This document shows, piece after piece, positions 9,338 through 18,963 of a stretch of 34,746 bases of DNA. A model generated the notes under the pieces. That model was not told the origin of the DNA. It did no database searches and worked only from the letters and a program-made list of their open reading frames with translations. Location of the stretch: the NCBI GenBank assembly GCA_001295865.1, contig LJHW01000067.1:1-34746 (forward strand), in the 5' to 3' direction. Positions within the stretch are counted from its first letter, which is position 1, and each line of letters opens with the position of its first letter. The position numbers and the translations under genes were made by a program. Origin of the DNA: a beta proteobacterium AAP65 (GTDB lineage: Bacteria; Pseudomonadota; Gammaproteobacteria; Burkholderiales; Burkholderiaceae_C).

Positions 9338-11706
9338 TTACTGCGGCAGCGCCAGCGACACGCTGCGGCCCTGCAGCCCGCGCCACACGGTCTCGGCCGT
9401 CAGCGGCATCTGCAGCGCCTCGGCGCCGCGGCCCTGGCCGGCACACGCCAAGGCATCCACCACCGCGTTCACCACGGCCGGCGTCGCGCCGATGGTCCCC
9501 AGCTCGCCCACGCCCTTGGCGCCCAGGCTGTTGGTGAGGCAGGGCATGCGTTCGTCGAAGGCGGTCTTGAAGCCGAGGAAACCGTCCACCTTGGGCAGCG
9601 CGTAGTCCATGAAACTCGCGCTGAGCAGCTGGCCTTCGGGGTCGTAGACCACCTGCTCGCACAAAGCCTGGCCGATGCCCTGCACCGCGCCGCCTTCGAT
9701 CTGCCCGCGCACGATGACGGGGCTGACGATGCGGCCGATGTCGTTGACGCTGGCGTAGGCCACCACGGCGGTGTGGCCGGTGGCGGGGTCGACCTCCACT
9801 TCGCAAATGTGGCAGCCGTTGGGCCAGCTCGGCGCGCTGGCCTTGGCGCCGCCCTCGGCGCGCAGCACGGCGCCGGGCTGGCGCTGCGCCAGCTCGAAGA
9901 GGCCGATGCCGAGGTCGGTGCCGGCCACGGTGTAGCGGCCGGCGGCGTACTCGATGTCGCCCACGCCGGCTTCCAGCGCTTCGGCGGCCAGCGGCTTGCC
10001 CATCTCCACCGCACGCTGGGCCGCGACGAAGGCCGCCGCGCCGCCCGTGAACAGGCTGCGGCTGCCGGCGCTGCCGAAGCCGTTGGCGCGGTCGGTGTCG
10101 CCCTGCAGGATGCGAATGCGTTCGATGGGCACGCCGAACACGTCCACCGCCAGCTGCGCGTAGCTGGTGGCGATGCCCTGGCCCATGGGCATGGTGGCGC
10201 TGGTGATCTCGATGAACCCATCGCCGGTGATGCGCACCTGCGCGTTTTCTTCCAGCGCGTTGCCGCCCGTCCATTCCAGGAAGGTGGCGATGCCGCGGCC
10301 GCGCAGCCGGCCGCGTGCGGCGCTCTCGGCGCGGCGGGCCTCGAAGCCGGCCCAGTCGGCCAGCGCCAGGCCCTGGTCGAGGATCTGCTCGAAATGACCG
10401 CTGTCGTAGGTCTGCCCCATGGGGTTGCTGTAGGGCAGCTGCGCGGGCTGGATCATGTTGCGGCGGCGGATCTCGGCCGGGTCCATGCGCAGTTCACGCG
10501 CGGCGGCGTCGAAGAGGCGCTCCAGCGTGTAGATGGCCTCGGGCCGGCCCGCGCCGCGGTAGGCGCCGGTGGCCGCGGTGTGCGTGAGCACGGCACTCAG
10601 CTGCAGGTGGATGGTGCGGATGTCGTAGATGCTCGTCGTCACCCACGGCCCCACCAGCAGCTGGATGGCCACGCCCGCGCCGGTGGGCAGCGCGCCCACG
10701 TTGGCCCAGGAACGGATGCGCAGCGCGAGCACCTTGCCGTCGGCGTCCAGCGCCATCTCGGCCCGGCTCAGCAGGTCGCGGCCGTGCACGGCGGTGAGGA
10801 ACTCTTCCACGCGCTCGGCCTGCCACTTCACGGGGCGGCCCAGCGCCAGCGCGGCGTAGGCCGTGGCCACGTCTTCGGGGTAGAGCGCGGTTTTCATGCC
10901 GAAGCCGCCGCCCACGTCACCCACCAGCACACGCACGTTGTCGTTGGTGCGCGAGGCTGGCGCGTCGGCCAAGGCGCCCAGGCAGTGCACCAGGCCGCCG
11001 CGCACGCCGGTGGGCATTTGGCTGCTCAGGCGCACGCTGAGGCGGCCCTCTTCCATCTGCGCCAGCACCGAACGCGGCTCCAGCGGGCTGGGGGCCAGGC
11101 GCTGGTTCCCGATCGGCAGGCTGATGCGGTGCGCGGCAGCAGCGAAGGCGGCTTCTGTGGCCGCCGCGTTGCCGTGCTGCATCTCGGCCAGCACGTTGCC
11201 GGGGGCGCCTTCCCAGACCAGCGGCGCGCCTTCGGCCAGCGCGGCCACGGCGTCGGCCACGGCGGGCAGGGGCTCGATGTCGGCCAGCACCGCATCGGCG
11301 GCGGCGCGCGCGGCTTCGCGGCTCTCGGCCACCACGGCGGCCACGGCTTCACCGACGAAGCGCACCACGTCCACCGCCAGCGGGTGCTTGGGCGGCGGGC
11401 TCATGGGCTGGCCGTCGGGCCGCTTGAAGCCACCAGCCGGGGCCAGCGGCTTGACGCCCGCGGCCACCAACTCGGCCCCGGTGTAGACCGCCACCACACC
11501 CGGCATCGCACGCGCAGCCGCGGTGTCGATGCTGGTGATGCGGCCGTGCGCATAAGGGCTGCGCACGAAGCGGATGAAGAGCTGGCCGGTGGGCTGCACG
11601 TCGTCGGTGAACCGGCCCTGGCCTTGCACCAGCGCCGGGTCTTCGATGCGGCGCACGGCGTGGCCGCTGCCGAAACGGGCGGCGGCGAAGGGCGAATCGG
11701 GCGCGT

Positions 11707-11710
<4 letters not shown>
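9338..11710 (-). CDS. Second molybdenum hydroxylase large subunit (form II CoxL type)
   Basis: A 790-residue catalytic subunit paralogous to the product of 3884-6235. It starts with the pattern GSGHAVRRIEDPALVQGQGR, has the glycine-rich loop DVGGGFGMK, the active-site loop AYRGAGR (383-389), and GAKGVGELG with the putative catalytic base E736. It is therefore also form II. No CxxCH heme motif or FAD domain was seen, so it does not look like a two-subunit cytochrome-linked hydroxylase. The start was set at the ATG that overlaps the small-subunit stop by four bases. Only the FeS subunit is encoded with it; the FAD subunit must come from the coxM at 6252-7037 or from elsewhere, or the enzyme works without FAD. 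Confidence 0.92.
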
Positions 11711-12180
<470 letters not shown>

Positions 12181-12242
12181 GGGGCGGGGCAGGCAGTGGA
12201 CTCGAGACCCGATGATGCCTGCGCCGCCGCACCGGCGTGCGC

Positions 12243-12257
12243 CCGGGCTCTGCCCGG
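12243..12257 (-). other. Small GC hairpin after the GH16-type gene
   Basis: CCGGGC and GCCCGG, separated by three bases, form a six-base-pair stem just past the minus-strand stop at 12265. No T-run follows, so it is at best a weak terminator before the second coxS gene. Confidence 0.3.
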
Positions 12258-12264
12258 ACCGCGC

Positions 12265-13161
12265 CTAGAGGTCGCAGGCCACGGGAAGCGTGGCCTTCGG
12301 CCAGGTGTCGCGCTGCGCCACGCCGCCCGCGCGCAAGGCCTGCACCTGCACCTTCACTGCTTCGGGCGCCAGGCGGGCCGGGCTGTGCAGCACCCAGTCC
12401 ACATCCATCACCCAGCGCCGCGGCGTGGCGCTCGGCGGCAGCAGTCCGCCGGGCGAGAACCACAGGCTCAGGTTCAGTGACATCGCCTCCACCGGCAGGT
12501 GCCGGCCCGTGTGGGTGGCGATGAGCCGGCCGTCGAGGTACTGGCGCACAACGCCCGGCTCGCTCTGCACCACCAGCACGCGCCAGCCGGCGTGGCCACC
12601 GGGCTCGGCGTGGGCGCTGTTCCAGGCCTGCCAGGGCTCCAGCCGCACGGTCTGCCAGCTGATGGCGTACAGGCGCGTCTCGGGGCTGCCCCAGCCGCCG
12701 TTGGGCAGGTACTCGATGTCGACCTCGCTGAACTGCGGGTCGAGGTCGTGGCGCAGTTCGCCGATGGCGTAGAAGGCCTGGACGACAGGGTCGCCGTCGG
12801 CGCCCTGCAGTGGCGCATCGGTGAAGCGCACGCGCGCGGCCCAGGTGCCGTGCAGCAGCCGGCGCTGGTGGCAAGCCTGGGCCTGCACGGTGCCCTCGGG
12901 CGTGCCGTCGGTCTGCGCCTGCAGGCGCAGCAGGCCGTTGCCGGGCTGGGCCGGATCGGGCTGCAGGCTCAAGCCCTCGGGCGCCCAGCGCGCTTTGGGC
13001 ACGCCGGGGTGGCCGGCGCGGTCGCGCAGCGTCCAGCCCTGGGCGCGAAGCGTGGCGGTGTCGGGCTGCGAGAAGTCGTCGAAGAAGAACGGCTCGGTCG
13101 GCTGCGCTGCCGTGGCCGCCAGCGTTGCCGTCAGCAGTGCCGCCGCGGCGACATGCTTCAC
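12265..13161 (-). CDS. Exported GH16-type glycoside hydrolase
   Basis: A 298-residue protein starting at a GTG that overlaps the MFS transporter stop (GTGA). Residues 1-20 form a signal peptide (KHVAAAALLTATLAATAAQ), so the product is exported. The core is a concanavalin-like fold with the GH16 motif EVDIEYLPNGGWG: E146 (nucleophile), D148 and E150 (acid/base) by family analogy. Further family-like blocks are FFFDDFSQPD, GTWAARVRF and DVDWVLHSP. Known GH16 enzymes cut beta-1,3/1,4-glucans and related polymers; the substrate here is not determined. It is the last gene of the kinase-GntR-SIS-GH3-MFS operon, which suggests a polymer connected to amino-sugar uptake. Confidence 0.8.
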   Translation of the reverse strand: MKHVAAAALLTATLAATAAQPTEPFFFDDFSQPDTATLRAQGWTLRDRAGHPGVPKARWAPEGLSLQPDPAQPGNGLLRLQAQTDGTPEGTVQAQACHQRRLLHGTWAARVRFTDAPLQGADGDPVVQAFYAIGELRHDLDPQFSEVDIEYLPNGGWGSPETRLYAISWQTVRLEPWQAWNSAHAEPGGHAGWRVLVVQSEPGVVRQYLDGRLIATHTGRHLPVEAMSLNLSLWFSPGGLLPPSATPRRWVMDVDWVLHSPARLAPEAVKVQVQALRAGGVAQRDTWPKATLPVACDL

Positions 13162-14465
13162 GACTGCACGGCCGCGTCGGCCGCCGGCCAGCGCACCCAC
13201 CACAGCAGCAAGAGCACGGGCAGGCCCGCCACCACGGTCCAGAAGAAGAAGCCGCTGTAGCCCATCTGCAGCTGCAGGCTGCCACTGATGAACTTGCTGA
13301 AGATAAAACCCAGCTGCATCACGCCCGTGCCCAGGGCGTAGTGCGCGGTCTGGAAGGGCCCGGGCGCCACCACCTGCATGATGAAGAGGATCATGCCGAC
13401 GAAGCCGAAGCCGTAGAAAAACGACTCCAGCGCGATGGCCGCGCCCACGGTCCACAGGCTCTCGGGCAGGTGCACGCTGAGCTGCCAGAACACGAGGTTG
13501 GGCACCACCATGGCCGCGATCAGCAGCGGCATCGCGCGCTTCAGCCCCAGCCAGGCCGTGAAGCTGCCGCCGAGGATGCTGCCCACCAGGAAAGCCGCGG
13601 TGCCGGCGATGCCGTAGAGATCGCCCACCTGCCCCGTCGTCAGCCCCAGGCCACCCTGCGCGCGCGGCTCGATGAGGAAGAGCGGGCCGATGGTCTGCAC
13701 CTGGCCTTCGCCGAAACGGAAGAGCACGATGAAGGCCACCGCCAGTGCGATTTGCGGCTTGGCCAGAAAGCCCAGCAGCACGGCCTTCTGCGTGGCCGCC
13801 ACCTCGCGCCAGGGGCTGCCGGCGGCGGTGGTGGGCAGCGGCGAGACAGGGTCGGGCAAGGCGCGCGCGTTCCACGTCGCCAGCGCGGCCAGCAGGCCGC
13901 CCAGCAGCAGGAAGATCAGCGTCCAGGCTTGCGTGACACCCACGCCCACCTCCAGCCAGCCGGCCAGCTTCATCAGCCCGCCCAGCGCGAGGAACTTCGA
14001 AGCGTTGAAAAACGCGCCCTGCCAGCCGACATAAAGCGCCTGCGCACGGCTGTCGAGTGCGGCCATGTAGAGGCCGTCGCAGGCGATGTCGTGCGTGGCC
14101 GAGGTGAAGGCGAAGACGAACATCGCGCCCATCAGCAGCGCAAACCAGAAAGGGAACTGCAGCGCCAGCGCCGCCAGCGCCAGCAGCGCCGCGCCGGTGT
14201 ACTGCATGGCCACCACCACGGCCTTCTTGCGCCGCGCCAGCTCCAGGAAGGGGCTCCACAGCGGCTTGAAGGCCCAGGCCAGGCCGAGCGCCGCCGTCCA
14301 CGCCGCGATGCGGTCGTTGGCCACGCCCTGGTTCTTCAGCATCAGCGCCAGGATCAGGTTGACGATGAAGAACTGCAGGCCCTGCACGAAGTAGAGCGTG
14401 GGCACCCAGCGCAGCGGGCGCAGGGCCGGCACGGCAGCCGGGGCGGCGGTGGTGGCGGTGTTCAT
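13158..14465 (-). CDS. AmpG-like MFS transporter
   Basis: A 435-residue membrane protein with about 12 hydrophobic segments, for example TLYFVQGLQFFIVNLILALML near the N-terminus and FFFWTVVAGLPVLLLLWW near the C-terminus. A conserved acidic/His segment, ATHDIACDGLYMAAL, resembles that of AmpG-type permeases, which import anhydromuropeptides and related sugars in symport with protons. The start is the ATG overlapping the GH3 stop by four bases; a longer reading would add 55 non-hydrophobic residues. In this operon it probably brings N-acetylglucosamine, chitobiose or muropeptide-like sugars across the inner membrane to the GH3 enzyme and the kinase. The specific substrate is an inference from context. 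Confidence 0.85.
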   Translation of the reverse strand: MNTATTAAPAAVPALRPLRWVPTLYFVQGLQFFIVNLILALMLKNQGVANDRIAAWTAALGLAWAFKPLWSPFLELARRKKAVVVAMQYTGAALLALAALALQFPFWFALLMGAMFVFAFTSATHDIACDGLYMAALDSRAQALYVGWQGAFFNASKFLALGGLMKLAGWLEVGVGVTQAWTLIFLLLGGLLAALATWNARALPDPVSPLPTTAAGSPWREVAATQKAVLLGFLAKPQIALAVAFIVLFRFGEGQVQTIGPLFLIEPRAQGGLGLTTGQVGDLYGIAGTAAFLVGSILGGSFTAWLGLKRAMPLLIAAMVVPNLVFWQLSVHLPESLWTVGAAIALESFFYGFGFVGMILFIMQVVAPGPFQTAHYALGTGVMQLGFIFSKFISGSLQLQMGYSGFFFWTVVAGLPVLLLLWWVRWPAADAAVQS

Positions 14466-15976
14466 GGCCTGCGGCGCTCCGCGGCTTGCGGCTGCAGGCT
14501 GGCCGGCGCGCGGCCCGTGGCCACCACGCGGCCTTCCAGCCAGGCGCGCACCGCGGCCAAGGCGCCGGCGGCGTGGCCCCAGGCCAGCAGCGTGGGCGCG
14601 GAGATGTCCAGCGCCTGGAAAGGGTTCCACAGCAGCAGCAGCAAATCGGGCTGCCAGCCGCCGGGCAGCGGGCCGTGGCGGTCGCGCCGGGTGGAGACCA
14701 GCACGTTCAGGCGGCCGTCGGCGGGCAGCGCGTGGCCGTCGAAGCTGGCGAGGTCGGGCACCACCAGCGCCTGCACGTCGGCAAAAGCTTCGAAGAGCGC
14801 GAGCACGGCCGCGGCCTCGGGGCCGGCTTCAGACACCTGGTCGGTGGGCACCGCGGCCTGCACCACCACCCGCAGCGGCTGCGTGCGTGCGGGCGCCGTA
14901 GCGCCGCGCAGCGTGCTGAGGCCTGCGGTCCAGGCCTGCTGCATGAGGCTGTCGTCGGCCTGGCGCCGGGCCGGGTCGTAGGCGTGGGCGGTGGCCGGCA
15001 GCACAGCGGGGTAACGCACGGCCAGCCGGTTCAGCCGCGCCGCCGATCGCGCGCCGGCAGCCAGGGCCAGGCGGCCGTCGGCGAAGGCGGCCTGCAGCGC
15101 ATCCAGCGTGGCCTGCTGCTCCTCGCGGCTGCCCTGGGCCAGCACGAGGTCGGCGCCGGCCTGCAGCGCCATCACGGCGGCCCTGGCGTGGCCCCAGCGC
15201 GCGGCCACGGCCTGCATCATCAGCGCGTCGGTGATGACCACGCCGTCGTAGCCCCACTCGTCGCGCAAGATGCCCTGCAGGATGGCGGGCGACAGCGTCG
15301 CCGGGCGCTCGGCGTCGAGCTGCGGGTAGACGATGTGGGCCGTCATCACCGCCGGCGCTTCGGGGCACAGCGCGCGGAAGGGCGCGAGTTCCAGCGCGTC
15401 GAGTTCGGCGCGGCTCTTATGCACCACCGGCAGCGCGTGGTGCGAATCGGTCTGCGTGTCGCCGTGCCCGGGGAAATGTTTGACGCAGCAGGCCACGCCT
15501 TCGGCCAGGGCGCCGCGCATCCAGGCGCCGGCCAGGCGTTCGACGCTGGCCGCGTCGTCGCCGAAGGCCCGCTCGGCGATCACCGGGTTGGCCGCGTTGC
15601 TGTTGATGTCGAGCACCGGCGCGAAATTCCAGTTGATGCCCAGGCTCTTCAAGCCGCGCGCCACGGCGCCGCCCACGGCCTGCGCCAACGCCGGGCTGTC
15701 GGCCGCGCCCAGGGCCATGGCCGCTGGCGGCGGTGGCAGGAAGGTGGCACGCACCACGGCGCCGCCTTCCTGGTCGATGCCGATCAGCGCGCCCGGACCC
15801 ATCACCTCGCGCAGCGCGGCGGTGAGCGTGCGCACCTCGGCCTCGGTGCCCAGGTTCTTGCGGAAGAGGCACACACCGCCGATGCGGTGGCGCGCCAGGA
15901 AATCGGCGGTGTCGGCATCGAGCCGCGTGCCGGGGATGTCCACCATCACCAGGCGGCCGGGGGGGAAAGAACTCAT
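14462..15976 (-). CDS. GH3 beta-N-acetylhexosaminidase (NagZ-like)
   Basis: A 504-residue GH3 enzyme. Family motifs are ALIGIDQEGG (about 63-72), the NagZ signature KHFPGHGDTQTDSH (166-179) carrying the catalytic His/Asp loop, and VVITDALMM with the probable nucleophile D250. The His-containing KHFPGHG loop is diagnostic for GH3 N-acetylhexosaminidases against beta-glucosidases. No signal peptide is visible, so it acts in the cytoplasm on imported sugars. It is longer than E. coli-type NagZ (about 340 residues) and has a C-terminal extension of about 150 residues, probably a GH3 C-domain as in longer homologues. It lies 25 bases after the SIS gene and overlaps the MFS gene, fitting an import-then-cleave role. 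Confidence 0.92.
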   Translation of the reverse strand: MSSFPPGRLVMVDIPGTRLDADTADFLARHRIGGVCLFRKNLGTEAEVRTLTAALREVMGPGALIGIDQEGGAVVRATFLPPPPAAMALGAADSPALAQAVGGAVARGLKSLGINWNFAPVLDINSNAANPVIAERAFGDDAASVERLAGAWMRGALAEGVACCVKHFPGHGDTQTDSHHALPVVHKSRAELDALELAPFRALCPEAPAVMTAHIVYPQLDAERPATLSPAILQGILRDEWGYDGVVITDALMMQAVAARWGHARAAVMALQAGADLVLAQGSREEQQATLDALQAAFADGRLALAAGARSAARLNRLAVRYPAVLPATAHAYDPARRQADDSLMQQAWTAGLSTLRGATAPARTQPLRVVVQAAVPTDQVSEAGPEAAAVLALFEAFADVQALVVPDLASFDGHALPADGRLNVLVSTRRDRHGPLPGGWQPDLLLLLWNPFQALDISAPTLLAWGHAAGALAAVRAWLEGRVVATGRAPASLQPQAAERRRP

Positions 15977-16001
15977 GGGGGCGGCGGTCGGCAAAGCGGG
16001 C

Positions 16002-17060
16002 TCAGTGGGTGCGGGTGACCTTGGCCAGGTAGGGCGGCTGGTCGGGGTTGCGGCCCCGCGCGCGCGCGAGTGCTTCCACCAGCGGGTAGAAGCTCTGCAC
16101 GGCGGCGATGGCATCGAGGTCTTCGTGGCCGGTCAGGGCCAGCGGCAGCGTCAGCAGGCCCGGGGCAGCGGCCTCGGCGGCGGCGCGCTGCGTTTCCGGC
16201 ACGGCCAGCATCACGTGCGCGCCACGCGCCTGCAGGCGCGTGGCCAGGTCCATCAAACCGGCCTGCGCCGGCCCGCGCGGTGCCAGCACCAGCACCGGCC
16301 AGCCGGCACCCACCAGGGCCATGGGGCCGTGCTGCACCTCGGCGCCCGAGAAGGCCTCGGCCTGCATGCCGCAGGTTTCCTTGAACTTCAGCGCCGCTTC
16401 CTGTGCCACCGCCAGGCCGGGGCCGCGGCCGATGACAAACAGCTGCTCGGCCGCCTGCAGCACCGGCAGCGCGGCCTGCCAACCCAGCGCTGCGGCCTGC
16501 GCCAGCGCAGAAGGAAGATCGGCCACAGCGGCCTGCATAGCGCGGTCTTGCTGCCAGTGCGCCACCAGGCGCGCACCGGCCACCAGCTGCGCGATGTAGC
16601 TCTTGGTGGCGGCCACGCTGCGCTCGGCGCCGGCGTGCAGCGGCAAGACGAACTCGGCCGCAGCGGCCAGCGGCGAGGCGGTGTCGTTGACCAGCGCCAC
16701 GGTGCCGGCGCCGCCCGCGCGCAGCGCGCGCGTGGGCTCCACCAGATCGGGGCTCTGGCCCGATTGCGAAAACGCGAAGCTGTGCAGCGCCGCTGCCGGG
16801 AGCTTGGCGCCGTAGAGCGTGAGCAGCGACATCGGCAGCGAGGTCACCAGCCGTCCCAGCCGCGCCATCACCAGGTAGGCCAGGTGCTGCGCGGCGTGGT
16901 CGGAGCTGCCGCGCGCCAGCGTCAGCAGCGCGTCGCCCGGGCGGGCGCGCAGGCGGGCCGCCAGGGTCTCGTAGACCGCGGCATCGTGGTCGAGCAGCAC
17001 GGCCACGCGCTCGGGCGCGGACAGGGCTTCATCGAGCATCAGGGTACGGGCTTCGGTCAT
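16002..17060 (-). CDS. Double-SIS glucosamine-6-phosphate deaminase-like protein (NagB-II/AgaS type)
   Basis: A 352-residue protein with two SIS sugar-isomerase domains and no glutaminase domain, unlike GlmS (about 600 residues). The first domain has ARGSSDHA (49-56) and the phosphosugar loop SQSGQSPD (98-105), then AATKSYIAQL. The second has GRGPGLAVAQEAALKFKE and EVQHGPMAL. The C-terminal tail NPDQPPYLAKVTRTH is typical of NagB-II proteins. The likely reaction is conversion of glucosamine-6-phosphate to fructose-6-phosphate and ammonia. It starts four bases after the stop of the GntR regulator gene, as in many N-acetylglucosamine operons. The ATG at 17060 was chosen because the longer frame has no conserved content. 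Confidence 0.9.
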   Translation of the reverse strand: MTEARTLMLDEALSAPERVAVLLDHDAAVYETLAARLRARPGDALLTLARGSSDHAAQHLAYLVMARLGRLVTSLPMSLLTLYGAKLPAAALHSFAFSQSGQSPDLVEPTRALRAGGAGTVALVNDTASPLAAAAEFVLPLHAGAERSVAATKSYIAQLVAGARLVAHWQQDRAMQAAVADLPSALAQAAALGWQAALPVLQAAEQLFVIGRGPGLAVAQEAALKFKETCGMQAEAFSGAEVQHGPMALVGAGWPVLVLAPRGPAQAGLMDLATRLQARGAHVMLAVPETQRAAAEAAAPGLLTLPLALTGHEDLDAIAAVQSFYPLVEALARARGRNPDQPPYLAKVTRTH

Positions 17061-17064
17061 GGTG

Positions 17065-17811
17065 TCACTCCCTGCGCATCTCGGCGACGAAGTCGTAGTA
17101 ATCGCTGCGGCAATAGGAATGCGTGAGCTCCACCGCCTTGCCGCTGGCGGCATAACCCACGCGCGTGATGTAGAGCACCGCGGCGCCGGTGGGCACTTCC
17201 AGCAGGCCGGCGAGCTTGGCGTCGGTGTTCAATGCGCGGATGTGCTGCAACGCGCGCACCGGCGCGTGGCCGTGTGTGCCCAGGTGGCTGTAGAGCGAGG
17301 CGCTCACGGCCTCGGGGTCGGGCAGCACCGAGGCGGGCAGCACGCTCAGTTCGTAGGCCATCACCGTGGTGTCGGCCAGGCGCAGGCGCTCCAGGCGCGC
17401 CACACGCTCGCCGCTCTTGAGTTCGAGCGAGAGCTGCTCGTCGGGCGCCGCGGTGGCGAAGCCGCGCGACAACCAGCGTGAACCGGGGATGAAACCGCGC
17501 TGGTGCAGTTCTTCCGAGAAGCCCGACAGGCGCGTCAGCGGCTGCTCCAGCCGCGGCGCGATGTAGTTGCCCGAGCCGCGCTTGCGGATGATCAGGCCCT
17601 GCTCCACCAGCCTTTCGATGGCGTTGCGCGCCGTCACGCGCGAGACCTGCAGCGCTTCGGCCAGAACGCGTTCCGAAGGCAGCGCCTCGTCGGCCTGGTA
17701 GAGGCCTTCGGCGATGGCTTTCGACAGGGCCTGCGCCAGTTGCAGGTACAGCGGCGAAGCGGCCGTGGTGTCGGGCTTGAAGCTGAAGGGCAGCGCTGGA
17801 GTGGGGCTCAT
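17065..17811 (-). CDS. GntR/HutC-family regulator with UTRA domain
   Basis: A 248-residue regulator. The N-terminal winged helix (about residues 18-85) has ALPSERVLAEALQVSRVTARNAIERL and the wing GSGNYI; the rest (about 95-240) is a UTRA effector domain. UTRA regulators such as NagR/DasR bind glucosamine-6-phosphate or N-acetylglucosamine-6-phosphate and release DNA. Its position between a sugar kinase (ATGA overlap) and the deaminase indicates local control of amino-sugar genes. TGGTATT half-sites upstream of the kinase and of the TonB receptor are good candidates for its operators. In function it resembles the GntR-type NagQ regulators of other proteobacteria, but that assignment was not tested. 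Confidence 0.92.
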   Translation of the reverse strand: MSPTPALPFSFKPDTTAASPLYLQLAQALSKAIAEGLYQADEALPSERVLAEALQVSRVTARNAIERLVEQGLIIRKRGSGNYIAPRLEQPLTRLSGFSEELHQRGFIPGSRWLSRGFATAAPDEQLSLELKSGERVARLERLRLADTTVMAYELSVLPASVLPDPEAVSASLYSHLGTHGHAPVRALQHIRALNTDAKLAGLLEVPTGAAVLYITRVGYAASGKAVELTHSYCRSDYYDFVAEMRRE

Positions 17812-18872
17812 CGCGGGCTCGGGCTGGAAGGGGCGTGAAGGGGGAAGGCAGCGCGCAGCCATTGCAGCGCGCCAGCGGGGGCATCGGCCAGCGCAGGCTG
17901 GCAACGCGCCCGAGTGTCGCCGCGCAGCCGCGGCTGCAGGCGCTGCGCCACGCTGCCGGCCAGCACCACGGGCAGGCGGCCGCTGGGGTCGGCGGCGTGA
18001 ACCAGCGCGTCCAGTTCCTGCGCTGCCTGCGCGAGCAGCGCTTCGGCGGCAGGGTCGCCTTGCACGGCGGCCTGGGTGACACAAGGGGCCAGCGCGGCGA
18101 AAGCGCTTTGCTGCGCGCGGTCGCCATAGGCCTGGAGGGCTGCCGCGGCCGCCTCGTCGCCCAAGGTGGCTGCGCTGCAGTCGCCAGCCGCTTGCACCGA
18201 GGCCCAAACGGCCCGCGCCAGCGCAGCGCGCGCCGCACGCCCGTCCAGCGCGCGCTGCGTGTGCACCAGCGCCTGCCGGCCCAACCAGGCGCCGCTGCCC
18301 TCGTCGCCACAACGCCAGCCCCAGCCGCCGACGGTGGCCCGCTGGCCGTCGGCGCGGCGCACCTCGCAGACCGAGCCGGTGCCCGCGATCAGCAGCACAC
18401 CCGGCCCGCCCGCAAAGGCGGCGTCCAGCGCGGCTTCGCCATCGCTGGCCAACAGCAAGGCAGCGCAGCCGGGGTCGGCATCGCGAAAGGCCTCGGCCCA
18501 ACGCCCAACCCCCGCGCCAGAAAGCCCGGCCGCCAGCGCGCAATCGGCCCAGGCCGGCTTCGGCAGGCCGGCTTTCGCGGCGGCCGCTGCCAGCGCCGTG
18601 TCGATGGCCAACCAAGCGGCCGCGGCGCCCTGCCCCAGCGCAGACGGGCCGGCCAGGCCTTCACCCACGACAAGCCCGCCGGCTGCGGCCAGGCGCAGGC
18701 GGGTGTGGGTGCCGCCGCCGTCCACGCCCAGCCACCAGCGCGGGGCCGGGGCGCCGGGCCTCAGAATCGGCCCAGGCGCTGCCGCCGCCGGCATCAGCCC
18801 GCCAGCCGTCCCACGAGGGAGGGCCTCTGAAGCAGGGGCAGCGGCAAGCGCCAGGGGTGTGTCGATCGGCAT
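17808..18872 (-). CDS. BadF/BadG-type ATPase, probable N-acetylglucosamine kinase
   Basis: A 354-residue ASKHA-fold kinase of the BadF/BadG/BcrA/BcrD family, which includes N-acetylglucosamine and glucosamine kinases. Visible motifs are the phosphate-1 loop GVDGGGTHTR (about 49-58), the DGEAALDAAF segment, the phosphate-2 GTGS, and WRCGDEGSGAWLG. Context supports phosphorylation of imported GlcNAc. The first 45 residues are Ala/Pro-rich and extend beyond the usual start near the GVDGGG motif. An alternative ATG at 18794 would remove 26 of them, and no ribosome-binding site decides between the two. It is the first gene of the minus-strand cluster, and a TGGTATT half-site lies directly upstream of the ATG chosen here. 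Confidence 0.87.
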   Translation of the reverse strand: MPIDTPLALAAAPASEALPRGTAGGLMPAAAAPGPILRPGAPAPRWWLGVDGGGTHTRLRLAAAGGLVVGEGLAGPSALGQGAAAAWLAIDTALAAAAAKAGLPKPAWADCALAAGLSGAGVGRWAEAFRDADPGCAALLLASDGEAALDAAFAGGPGVLLIAGTGSVCEVRRADGQRATVGGWGWRCGDEGSGAWLGRQALVHTQRALDGRAARAALARAVWASVQAAGDCSAATLGDEAAAAALQAYGDRAQQSAFAALAPCVTQAAVQGDPAAEALLAQAAQELDALVHAADPSGRLPVVLAGSVAQRLQPRLRGDTRARCQPALADAPAGALQWLRAAFPLHAPSSPSPR

Positions 18873-18876
18873 GACG

Positions 18877-18940
18877 AATACCACTCTAAGACCACGAAAG
18901 CCCAACGTCAATTGGTATTAGAGTGGAGAGATACCAATTG
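18877..18940. promoter_or_regulatory. Operator cluster of TGGTATT half-sites in the divergent kinase/TPR promoter
   Basis: A perfect 10-base inverted repeat, CAATTGGTAT (18909-18918) and ATACCAATTG (18931-18940), has a 12-base spacer. A further half-site AATACCA (TGGTATT on the minus strand) lies at 18877-18883. Two related 15-base elements can be read: TGGTATTAGAGTGGA at 18913-18927 (+) and TGGTCTTAGAGTGGT at 18880-18894 (-), with 13 of 15 positions identical. Palindromic sites of this kind suit a dimeric GntR/HutC repressor, and the regulator gene is second in the operon this region would control. The minus-strand half-site sits where the kinase ribosome-binding site would be. Confidence 0.65.
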
Positions 18941-18963
18941 AAGCCCCAGCCCTGCAGCACCGC

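Noticed and set aside
16002..17060. Annotation of the SIS protein as glucosamine-fructose-6-phosphate aminotransferase GlmS.
   Set aside because: The N-terminal glutaminase domain is missing and the length (352 residues) fits NagB-II/AgaS proteins.
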